Assembly (NCBI GenBank): GCA_946811695.1
Contig: OX328128.1
Coordinates: forward strand, 28,862,510-28,926,509
Source: Gonocerus acuteangulatus
Lineage: Eukaryota; Arthropoda; Insecta; Hemiptera; Coreidae
DNA: 64,000 nucleotides
Direction: 5' to 3'
Below are positions 11,146 through 23,402 of this stretch, one piece after another. The position numbers and the translations under genes were made by a program. Each line of letters begins with the position of its first letter. Within the stretch, counting starts at the first letter, position 1. The notes below the pieces were generated by a model that saw nothing but the letters and a program-made list of their open reading frames with translations, was not told where the DNA came from and searched no databases.

Positions 11146-11219
11146 CCAGGGCCGCCTCTGGGAGGGGCACGATGGACAATTGGTCCGGGGCTCGTGGTCA
11201 CAAGGGGGGGGGGGTCATT
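11146..11219. repeat. GC-rich MITE-like left end (CCAGGGCCGCC)
   Basis: Shares CCAGGGCCGCC with the TIR of the element at 32036-32309 and is followed by GGGGCTCGTGGTCACAAG and a G-run. Probably a remnant; the right end is not clear, though GGACAGGGGCTCC near 11540 may belong to it. Confidence 0.4.
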
Positions 11220-12094
11220 TGTTTACTCCCGTTATAATTTGAATTAAAAAATGTATACCTAAGTATAGTATAAAAATACCTAAGTATAGTTCATAAAATT
11301 ATTATTTATAACAATCAATGGATAACTTTCTATATTTGGAATATAAACTATATTTTAAATATTGTTAGTGAAAATGTTTGTAGCCCAAGAAAGTACCAAT
11401 GTACTTTAGACAGTACATGAATTTTCCACTCCGCACAAATACAAATGTATTTAATTGTGTTTTCAGAGAAATTCAGTAAATAGTTTTTGGTAATTTTAAT
11501 GGAGGGGGGGGGGGGTTAAGGGCCCGTGATGTTATTTGGACAGGGGCTCCTAGTTCCTCTCGGAAGCCAGTAATTCCAACACCCGATTTTTTTTTTTAAA
11601 TTTTTAGATCACACCTTTTCGTTAGTTTATATATCTGTTAAGGCAGGACAAAAAATACAGCTCTTTAATTATCCACAATCATCTAAGTCCCCTTCGTTCG
11701 GTTTTGTGTATTTTTACAATACATTTCTCTCAAAATTTGTGTCATCTACAACAAATTTAAACACAAAAAATACGTTCGCTAGTGGTACATTAGACCCGTA
11801 ATAAATCGATACGGATATCTTTTCGGATAACTTTAGACCATTCCTTTTACCTTACCGGAATTCATGGAATTCCTTGAAGCTCAGCCAATTAAAATTAAAG
11901 AAATCAATTAAAATTTACTACGTCAGTTCTTAAGTATTTCGGTTTATTATTTGAGGTTGTCTAGGCCCTATCCTCCAATGATATTACCTATTCTCCTTAT
12001 TGGGAGACGAATACATTGATAACCTATACCTTTAACTTACGAATTACGTTTTTTTTTTCTAGATATTTTATGGTAGGTTGTTTCATTTTTTCAG
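11220..12094. other. Upstream region of nudel exon 1, no recognised element
   Basis: AT-rich with one G13 run near 11504-11516. A pyrimidine tract and CAG at 12091-12094 just before the first coding exon could be a 3' splice site, so an upstream non-coding exon may exist but cannot be located. Confidence 0.35.
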
Positions 12095-12114
12095 GAAATG
12101 ACGTCAAACGCGGC

Positions 12115-12235
12115 ATGGCAAAAGGATCGGCGAGGCGGAGGAAACATATCTACTTCTTAGTACTTTGGACTCTGGTAGCATCAGCTATTCTTTTGATCAC
12201 AGCGTTCGCGATCGGTACAGTCTCCATATCCTTGG
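12115..12235 (+). CDS. ndl: nudel exon 1: cytoplasmic tail and membrane anchor
   Basis: Starts at the first in-frame ATG, giving [20 protein letters not shown] and then a run of hydrophobic residues to about residue 38. The RRRK cluster before the hydrophobic segment predicts a type II signal anchor with the bulk of the protein outside. It ends in phase 1 at a GGGTAAG donor; the split codon (G + AT) is completed by exon 2, 11.8 kb away, which is the main support for joining them. An out-of-frame ATG at 12098 opens only a short frame. Confidence 0.75.
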
Positions 12236-12593
12236 GTAAGTAGTATAAGTGTGTATCTCTTTGATCTTGTTCTTTTCGACAACTAGCTCTAATTTCGACA
12301 CAGTCAGCAGAACGCAAGCATGAATGCTGTTGAAGAAAATTCCTTATTTAGCCACGATTCACACAACTAAACAACAATCATTTACACAGATTCAGTCAGC
12401 TTTTAGATAAACGAAAACTGACATTTTAGCACATTTCCTTAAAGTTATAAGATTTATTTGATCTTTATATCACAGAAATATAACTACTAACTCACTAAAA
12501 ACGTTTTGGAAAACATTGTTTACTATTATTTTTATTTATTTACGGGGTATCCCACTTCATTCACCTTCTAGGTAATCAGCATGACTAATTTAG

Positions 12594-12647
<54 letters not shown>

Positions 12648-15600
12648 CCGTAACAGGATAAATGTATATATTTATATTAATGTATGTATGTATGTTCATG
12701 CACGAATAAAAAAACAAGTACATGGCAATAAAATGTAGGTACTATAACACACACAAAAAAAATAAATAAGAATCTTAAAACAATAGCAAAGCACTCATTT
12801 TTATAAAGCCTCGACATTTATTCATCATTATTAAACTATAATTTATCCCAAGCACTATTAAACAGTTCTTTAACATTATCGACTGAAAAAAGTTTTTACT
12901 CAATAAAAGATAATCTACGTCCATGCCACGTTGAATATACCCTGAACGATCTTGGAAGTTATAGTCTGGACATGGTTAGTTCTTAGCCCATCCAAATAAT
13001 GGCGTCCAAGAAATTATCTCCTACGAACTCCGTATGTAGTTGACCATCCACTAATTTAAAGGTTGAGAGAGGTGTCATAAGCGTGAGATGATAATGGAAG
13101 CGAGGCAGGTATGAATCTAATATAACTATAATATAATAAAATATTTGAACAAAACAAAAAATGAAGGAATGAGCAAGTCAAGAGATCTTGTAAATGTTGT
13201 AAAAATACTCAACTTCTGGAAACTGAGAATCACTTTACACCTTACAAAATATTCACACCTCCATACAAGTTCATACGTTGTGATGAGTAGGAGGAGGATC
13301 CCCCACACCAGTTCACCGTCCTGATATGTCCTTCGAGAGATCAATACGCAAGAATTATTCGTTATCTTCCAAGTAACAGGTAATCATTATTGTAAGACAT
13401 CTCATCTGAAGTAAAATATTGTGAAATGATTGAGTTGTACACAGTTTGTTTAGATTAGTCATATCATCCCTACCATGCCAAACTATCGAATATGCCTATT
13501 TTAAAGTGGTCGGAGTTGTGACGATTAGCTACAAGCCTTATCGTCCACAATCCAAGGGCAAAGTTTCGAAACTGAAAAACGAGATTTTGCATAAAATAAA
13601 TTAAGAAATAAATAAATAAATACAAGAAAGAAGTCGTCCAAACATATTTAAAAAATAAAATAAAAGAGAGCTACTTATACAAATATGTTCCGAAAGAGAC
13701 AGCAAGGCTCCACGGTTACATACTCCGATCACGTAGTATCTGTTCTTTAACCGCTTAAAGATCATGCAAGAAATATCTTGGGTTAGATGCCGTTTCGATT
13801 TGCCTGTAAACAAATTATGTAGGGCCCTGAATATTTTACTGACAGGCTGTAATATTTTCACTTATTTTTAGCGCGGTTCCTCCTAGGTGTCCTAGAGAGA
13901 ACGTTGTTAGGACGGCAGAAGGAGAAATTTTTAGGATACTGTTTCCTGTGTTTTGCCGACAATCTTGGTTTTCTTTGAGATTTCATTGGAATAGGTGTTT
14001 CGCAGTAATAACTGTTTCTATTCTGTCTTCAAAATTACACTAGGCATATGAACGGAACCGCGCTAAGATGACGCTTATCCTGCGAGTCGGACTTTTTATT
14101 AACTAGACAATAGTTTTGTATTACATTGAACTATAATGTGTTTTTTGTTTTGTTTTGTTTTTTGGCTGCTTCATTGAAGCCGGAGTTAATTCAGCTAATG
14201 TTATGAACCATAATATATGAATATATCGTCGATACAATTGCGAAGTAACGAATGTGAAAAAATGCATCTTTCATTATCAATCTTTACTAATTTCTGCTGG
14301 ACTTATGTACGGCAAATTCTTGAATCTTAGATCACTCTATTAAAGGGAAAGTATTCCTCTATCAAAAGGTCAAATCTGCCGAATATTTGACTGTCCAAAA
14401 AAAGTTATGAATAAATGCTTTTCCACTCTGAAAAGTGGTGATTTTCACATTCGATACTTTGCATTTGTAGCGACGATATCAAGTTTTTTTTTCGAAACAA
14501 TTTTTTTTACGCCTTACAAAGCTGCATCTATTGGGCTTTATCTGTTGGCCACAAAAATGGTATAACAAAATCGGGCATTTTTGGGATAATCTATGTATAT
14601 AAAAATCACGTGTCTGTCTGTTTGTTCCTTAAAGAAATCCACACCGTCTGACCAAACTTGGCTAACAGGTAGCTCATGATCCGGGAAGTTTCCTAGTTTA
14701 TATAAATTCGAGTTTAACGTATGAGAGAAAGTGGTGTCAGAACTATGCTTCGTCCGACTAATTTTCCCCTTTGCAGGTACCTATTAAAGACTGCAAGAGC
14801 TTATAAAGGGCCCTGAAACTAAATTTCGACCTCCAAACGACGGCATTAAAAGATGAAACGAATGATCTCATTGTTGTCTGATGTTAGCCGAATCCCAACT
14901 ATTCCCTAAATCCTTCGCGATTTATGGATTATGAATCGTTGAATTTCTTGCCAGCTCTAACGGATTGTGCTAATAAGTTGACGACAAACCCAGGGTTTTC
15001 TCTCTACTGGGCAGAATGAAACATTCTAAAAATTACATCAATATGATTATATGATTTAAGTAATAGATAAAACACATAATAACGTGATTTACGTATGCGT
15101 ACACAAAATGAAACATTTTATGAGGGTTCCACTTTTCCGAGCTCTCTTAAGTAGCCACTAAAGAGCCTTTGATGTATCAAATTGTATTTATAATATGCTT
15201 ACATTTAATTTTAAAGTATTTTTTCATGAAAGTTAGAAAAAAAAACTTTATAAATTTATATAACGATACTTTTCATACATTCATACTACTAGGTAATAAA
15301 AAAGTCCGTCACGAAGGAACTGCATTACTAAGCACTTTCCTCAGAATTGGGTAGTGTCGAGTGCATTCCTGAATAATTTTCTTAAAATAACCTATATAGA
15401 TAAATGAAATAAAAACATAAATAACACCTGTTTCAATTCAATTGAAACTTAGTACAAAGTAAATCCCCCCTTCCGATAGACCGATTTAGTTCATTTTTAC
15501 AACAATCCTTCCTTATTAGATACCCAGGACGTATACCGCGTTTCGTTACAATACAGTTGAAATTACGACCGGTATGAGCAAATTAGTAATTTGGGTCCGG

Positions 15601-15886
15601 AGTAAACCCCCCCCTCTCCTAATAAACCGATTTAGTTTATTTTTACAACAAATTTTTCTCTTTAGTTGACCAGAACGAATACCGAGTTTTGTTGTAATAT
15701 ATAATAAAAATTACGACTGGTATTGGCAAATAACTACTTTGGCTCCGGAGTAAACCCCCTCTCCGGATGGACTGATTTTGTTGTTTAACGAACTCGTTCA
15801 ATCGTTTGATTGGGGAATACTACATACCAAGTTTCGTGGGGAAGAAACAAAAACTGTGGCCGGTATCGTGTTAACGGACACGTATA

Positions 15887-15939
<53 letters not shown>

Positions 15940-15954
15940 CTATATATATATATA

Positions 15955-16003
<49 letters not shown>

Positions 16004-17048
16004 TTTAACTGGGGTCATTTTCGTCGCTGTCCATCTAATCTGGATTCCCGGCCACCGTGGGATTCCTGGCAATGAGAAAGCCAATCAAGCCGCTCGGGCT
16101 GCACACAGTTTGAGCGAGATTATAAGGTTCCGTTATCTGGCAGTGAACTCGCAGCGCCAGCCATAAGCATAATCGAAGAAGGATGGAGAAACATGTGGTC
16201 CAAATGCGGGGAGCAAAAACTTTAGCACGCCAAGCACGACTTGGCCCTCCAAGGCTCACGAGCCTGGTCCTCCTTAAACAGAATATCAAGAAGAGAGGAG
16301 GTTGTTATAGCTCTGCTCAGACTGACCACGGCTACTTGATGTCTAGAGGAATCCCACCAGCCTGTGGAAGACGCAATCAGCCGATCACTGTAAAACATAT
16401 ATTCGAAGACTGCTCTCGCTACAGGCTGCTGCTTCAACAGCTGGGGATACCAAGAAACTTGGCGGAAGCTCTGCGGGACGATTGTGAAGCAGTTGATGTT
16501 GTTGTGGAATTTTTAAAAAAGGCGCAGCTATATCTTTTACTATAAAATATATAATATTAATTAATTGATAAATATTTGTAGGTATGTGTGTATATGTATG
16601 CGTATGTTTGTAAGCAATAATAATAAATAATAGTAATAGTAAGCATTAGTATAATATAAGAAAGTTGTTAGTTTTAGTATGTAGTAAAGTCGATGGCCCT
16701 AGAGAAATACAGTGTAATCGCTAGTATATATCAAAATAAATAAACGAGGAAAAATAAAAAAATAAAAATATATGTACAAAAAAAGGTTAAACAAAAGAAG
16801 GAAAAAAAAAAAGAAAAGGAAAAAGAAGAAGAAAATATTAAAAAAAATAAATAAATAACAAAATAAAAAAAATAATAAAAAAATAATATAAAAAAGAAAT
16901 AAAAAAAAATGAATAAAATAAAATAAAACAAAATATATGTTTACATTATATATATTTTTTATTATTTGTACTGTATTTATATATACTGTGCACTATATAT
17001 ATATATATATAATGTATTCTGTGTTTATAGTGTGTATGTACTATACTA

Positions 17049-17099
<51 letters not shown>

Positions 17100-17848
17100 T
17101 ATATTTATACTTGTGTGCAAATATATTTATGTGTGTGTGAAGCTGGTTCTCATATCCATGCAATTTTTTAACAACTATAATTTCTCTTTTTTTCCAAAGT
17201 TAGATTCTCACAAATACAACGTTAGTAACACAACTCTATCTCAAACACACAATACTAAAAACACTCTCCATCCTAACATTAATCTTGCACAATTAAACAC
17301 AGCAAGGGCGGAGATGACCAAGCAGTTTTCTGCCCTTAAACTACCTACCCAACCCAACCTTCGGAGGAAAGTGCTAAAAGTATATTTATACTTTTTTTTC
17401 AAAAAATAAATTGCCCTAAAAACTGCTCAAATTATATGCCACCATTAATAATCATATTTAAAATTTTTAAAACAAACATTATATGATTAATCATGAGTAC
17501 CCATTTCGTAATAAGGAAGTCTGTTACGCACTCTAGCAGGATGTTTGTTCATAATAATCCTGTTGATATTGATGGTGTTTAGAAATGGGAATTCCCATTC
17601 AATTTTCGTTTGCTAATATCCTGTCCTGAAACGTAAAGCGGAGGAAGATGCTTGCCTGCATAAACCGGAAACAATGGAACAATAACAGCGATGCAGCTGT
17701 TCCAACAGTTCCAGATTTTACAGAAAAGACGACAATACGCCACTTGATAGGACCGTCTCCTTATAGAGCGCGAATCGTAGTTTCGTATTATATTACAAGT
17801 TCCTACCTTACGAATTTCGTAAAATAATTCAGAAATTGGGATATATGT

Positions 17849-17899
<51 letters not shown>

Positions 17900-19083
17900 A
17901 ATTTCTGAATTATGGGACGAGGTTAGCTCAGTGGTAGAGCTGTCGACTAATGTACTGGAGGAAATGACCTCAACTCCCGGGTTCAAATCGAGGTCCCACA
18001 CCGAACCTAGGACCACCCAGCCTTTCATTAATTTATTATTGCTAGTACCTGCTAAGGGGAAAATCAGGCGGCAGGAGGATAACACTGACCACAGTATCCT
18101 TCAAATGTGACAAATGGTCAAGATCAGCCTCATTTATTTTAATAAATGTTTATAGCCTCATCTAAGTACATTATCTCTAGAGGGCCCGTCGGAGTACCCC
18201 TCAGTAACTGATACTGTCAACTTTAATCAGAGGGAGTGTTAGTTACTTTAGTTTCACGCCTTTTTTAATTGGCTTAGTAAAAACTAGAATGATTTCATGT
18301 AGCAATTGAAGGGGTCGAGGCAAAATAGTGCCAAGCAACATTTTTAACAAAACTAAACTGTATCTGTTTTGTGTTGGATATTATGTGGGACTATCTTTTG
18401 AAATGATTAGTGGCAACATGATTAAGTAGCATATGATATTTTAGTAAAATTTGTGTCATAGACTGATTGTCAAACATAATATCCAACATATAACAGCTAC
18501 AGTTGTTTTGTTAAAAATGTTACTTGGCACTATTTTTTAGTGATAAGTACAAGTATTAGTAAATGCCACATGTACAAGGTGTCTAATACGCAGTTGTCTC
18601 TAATCACATCGTGTAAACTGACTAGTGTTTAGTGACAAGTTAATACTGGTCGGACCGTACTGAACGCACTTGTACACTACGTGTGAACGAGTTGTTGTCA
18701 CTTCTCACTAAGCCAACCTAATGAGTGTGACAAGCACTCATGACAAGTACTAAGCACGTGTTAAATTCATTCTGCGCCGTTTTATTAGGCAAATAAGTGA
18801 ATTTTGCAAGTGTAAGCGGACATTGTTTGTGGTAAGCCCTTAATGAGAGGACTTTGAGGGAGGTGGACGAATTAATACCACAAAACATTATGTAATGGTC
18901 CTGATTGTATGGAAACGGATCAACAATTTTTAGCACTTTCCTCCGAAGGAAAGTAGCTATTGAGGTTGGACTCATGACGGAATTTTTGAAAAATTTCTTC
19001 AAATCTTTATCGATCCTACCTAGTAAACACCGAAAATGACCCCCGTTAAAATTTATATATATCTATATATATATATATATATA

Positions 19084-19148
<65 letters not shown>

Positions 19149-22100
19149 CTGTTAACACGATAGCGGCCAGAGTTTTTGTTTTTTCGTCACGAAACTTGGT
19201 ATATAGCATTCAATTAGCAAACGATTGAACGAGTTCGTTAACCACCAAAGTCGGTCCACCGGAAGGGGGGGTTTACCCCGAACCCAAAACACTTATTTGA
19301 CTATGTCAGCCGTAATATTTGTTATATTTCAACGAAACGTGGTATTCGTAGTGTTAATATATAGAGAAAAGTGAGATATAAAAATGAACTAAATCGGTTC
19401 ATTAGAAGGGGGGGTTTACTCTGGACCCACAATACCAATTCGCCACTACCAGCCGTGATTTTTGGTATATTTCGACGAAACTCGGTATTCGTAGTGCTAA
19501 TCCACAGGTAAATATGTGTTGTAAAAATAAAAGAAATCGGTTCATTAGGAGGGGGGGGGGGTTTACTCCGGACCCACAATACCAATTCGCCACTACCAGC
19601 CGTGATTTTTGGTATATTTCGACGAAACTCGGTATTCGTAGTGTTGATCTACAGGTAAATATGTGTTGTAAAAAGAAACTAAATCGGTTCATTAGAAGGG
19701 GGGGTTTACTCCGGACCCAAATTCCTAATATACTCATACCGGTCGTAATTTCTGCTGTATTGTAACGAAACGCTGTATACGTCGTGGATAACTCATGAGA
19801 AAGAAGTGTTGTAAAAATGAGCTGAATCGGTCAATCGGAAAGCGGGGGTTTAATTTGTAATATATTTGAATAGAAAAGCCGGCAGACGTAGGTTCACAAA
19901 GCCGCCGCAAGGAGCGCTTTCTACCACTAGAGTGACTGTATCCTGTTCCTGCGTCAGATCAAAATACGATAATATGAGGATTTTTGTATTTATTACGTAG
20001 TATAGTAGGTACCATGTGTAAACATAACTCTGGATGCAAATTAATAATTGATCAGTTACTCATTACAAAATGAGAACTATTCACGTTTTTATTTTATTTA
20101 TGTAGGATATTTTAAGCAAATTGTTCTGGAAAGCAGTCTACACTACCCAAATTCTGAGGAAAGTGCTTAGTTATGCAGCTCCTGCGTGACGGACTTTTTT
20201 ATTTTATCGTGATCTGGTCCTGGGCCCGGCTCTGAGATGTGGCGGCCCTGGTACATATATATAATTCTGCCACACCAGAGCTGCATTACTAAACAGAATC
20301 CTCAGAAGATGGGATTGCTGTTTTATATTTGTAATGAACAGCTGACTCAATTATTATTTTTTTTCCAGAAAACACTAATATAAAGGGATTCTATTTACTA
20401 AGCGGCAATTAAGCCCCCCCCCCCCCCACCACCACTCTACTAAGCCGTTATCTCATATCACATCGTGTAAACAACCCAACAATTAGAGTGAATTGTAGAG
20501 ACGGATCTTTGTGAACGCACTTGTCCACCAGCTTGTGGACGACTAATTGACACTTGCCACAAACCCAGCGTACTCAGAGGGACAATCACTAATGGCAACT
20601 TCTAAGCATAAGGGAACATAGTTGGGGTCTGTTATCAGAGAGCTGATAAGACTCGACGGAAAGGCAGACAGCGAGTCTGCCTGTTTATCTGTCGGTCAGG
20701 TGACGGGCTGGCTAGTATCGATTCGCCATTACAGCGTCGGGCTCCTTCACCACTCTAAATATAGCACAGAACTCTAGGAAGGGCTTTGCTCTCCGTTTGT
20801 GTAGTCAAGGTTTGGCAATGGTTGTCAAGGAATTGGTTTTTACCACATTTGAGTCTTAGTACCACATAAGACTGGTTGCCACATTGTCGTTTGTAATTAG
20901 TGTATATGCAGCATCATAACTCTCCCAGGGGCTTTGCTCTCGTTTTGTTGATTTAAGGTTTGACTCTTGGAGTTAAGGTATTGGTTTTGCCACTTTCGGT
21001 TCTAATCTTGCAAGGAATTATGAGCAAAACAGCAGCAGTTCTTTCTGAAGAGCTATGCTGTATCTTTATGTGGAATCAAAGGTTTGCATTGTATATCAAG
21101 GAATTGGTTTTGGCTCATTTGAATGGTGTTTTCGTAATTTTGTCAGGGATTCGGATAAATACACTAATAGTTTAACTGGACATCCTCGTGTACAAGATTG
21201 ATTCATCGAACACACTTTTTGGAGCGAAACATTTTTAAATGTTTATTGAGGGTCAGGGGCCAATAACTCATTTTCATCAAAACAATTTTCACTATAAAGG
21301 CGAATGGACAACTAAATAAACAAATTATTTTTTCCCCGGTGCATCTACATCTAGGCCATTAGCGCAGGGTATCTATAGGTTACCACCCTTCGTAAACATC
21401 CTTGGTTGTGCAGGGAATTTTTTAACGGGGCCAAAGATGAAAAGCTCAACCTGCTACAGGCAGGCCTCGAACCCGCATCTCCTTAGGCATGACTCGGATG
21501 GTCTATCCATCCTGCCACAGGGAGGCTCTCACAAAAGTTCAGTTGTTTCAAATTATTTGAAGCGTTTCTCGCGCTTCTTAGCGTTTCCCTGAAGTCCAAA
21601 GTGGGTCATTTATTGGAAGATCATATACCTCAGTCAAATAGCGGTAGGTAGTAAAAATTGTTCAGGTGAATGTCTAACTTTCAATTTACACAGCTGCACT
21701 GCCTTATTTGTCAGGCATCATTTACAGTGATACCATCTTTAGCCGCATTGGTAAAATGCAATTGAACAATTTCCCTGTAGTGTAACAGGATGAGTTTACT
21801 TCTGAGACTATGAAGAGGGTTTGTTGCTAATGAGAGGACCATTTTTGAGCACGTGAGAGAGCGAACAAACAAATATATGTATATTTGTAAATTTGGTACT
21901 TACGTATTAGCGGTTAAAGAGCAGGTTAAAGGGTCTCAGAGAACTGGATCTACACCTGTCAGAGATCTGGATCAAGGAGTCAAATCAGATTTCGCCAATA
22001 TGGCGACGGGATTATCAACGATTTAGGTTAACTAGAGTTTTGATATAACCTTTAGCTAGCGAAAACGCGTAGCACTTATATTAATAGCATAATTGCTATG

Positions 22101-23365
22101 CGTTTCCGCTCGCTCAAGATTATATCTAAACTCTAGTCAATCCAACTCGTTGATAATATAGATCAAGGATGGGTTTTCGCTAGATAGTGGACTGATAAAC
22201 AATTTGGCATCGCTTCGAAAAAGTAGCTTTCATCCAAGCTATCCTGATGTCGCTATCTCGCACAGAAACTGAAATCGCGTAACAAAAATAAAACAACAAC
22301 AATTGCGTGGGTAAATAAAGCATAAATGAATTGCGTTAAAAAGACAAAGGGAACAAGATGGCTACTATAAACACAATAGATGATATCTCTGATAGTGATT
22401 GACCAATAGAAATGCCTTATCCATGATCCAGATCTCTGAACGAGACTCGCCTCTTTAACCTGCTTTGACGCTAATACGTAAGTACCGTAAATTTTAACCA
22501 CGGTTATTTTCGTGATCTATGGGTTCTGAAATATGATTTTTTTTTAGTCGGCACTTCCGGATTGTGTCTTGCAGTCAACCTCATAAACAGGGCTCCTCCT
22601 TATGGAGGGAGGGAGGAACTGCGGCAAAAACGTGTTTGTTTTTTATATATTAAAAAATATATATATAGGAAGATTCCAGCATATTTCATCAACTGTAGAA
22701 AGGATACAAATTGTAAAGGCGGACTTATCTTTGAGTCTTGTCGGAAGCAATGGTTTGAAATGCATCCTTGTTTAGTTGGAAGGAAGATGACGAAGCTCCG
22801 GGAATGATGCTGAGTCGTCCAATCAGATTGAGGTCAATACCAGTAGTTTCAGCACATACAGGACCAGTATTCCTTCTTAAAATATTAAATATAATCAGAA
22901 GTGGATTTAGTTTTACTGAAAAACGTATTTCATTCTTCGGCATTTAGTTTTATTATTGTTATTATTCAAAGATTTTTTCTAATCGTACTGTAAATTGGTC
23001 TTCAATTGTGATGAGAAGTTCTCTTATGCCACTTGAGAGCAGGCTGTTTACGGCTGACACAATACATCTCATGATGAGACAGGACAGAACAAAATGTGAA
23101 ATAAGTAACACTCTGTTAACAATAATACACATATTGACAGAATGTCTACTGATAAAAAGCTATTACTTACACAGATGACTGACCTACTCCCCAATGAGAG
23201 CCTATATCCAGACATGATTAACTTACACTTTTGGGAAAATAAAAATCTATTTGGCAGAATAGTATGTATTCACCCTACAGTAATGAATATATATTTAGAA
23301 TTTACCTATATCAGAAAATTACACCATTCAGAGTAGTTATACATTCATATACTATTGAAACACAC

Positions 23366-23402
<37 letters not shown>

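Larger units (their letters stand above)
15304..17377 (+). mobile_element. Helitron-like element, copy 2, with LINE sequence inside
   Basis: Starts GTCCGTCACGAAGGAAC, has the tandem CGGAGTAAACCCCCC modules, a long (TA)n tract (15889-16000) and AATTTTAACTGGGGTCATTT, then breaks off at about 16018. The family's 3' end CTTCGGAGGAAAGTGCTAA reappears at 17359-17377. The 1.3 kb between is LINE 3' sequence plus A-rich and TA-rich filler. About 100 bases of the normal element are missing at the junction. Either the LINE inserted with a deletion, or the element captured it. Confidence 0.6.

Noticed and set aside
17915..17990. Functional tRNA gene
   Set aside because: Box A and B are present but the acceptor stem does not close and the sequence repeats at 38915 and 46745 with a long common 3' part.
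19322..19765. Overlapping ORFs in both strands with repeated [13 protein letters not shown] text
   Set aside because: They are translations of the tandem modules of the Helitron-like family; the same at 33268-33602.
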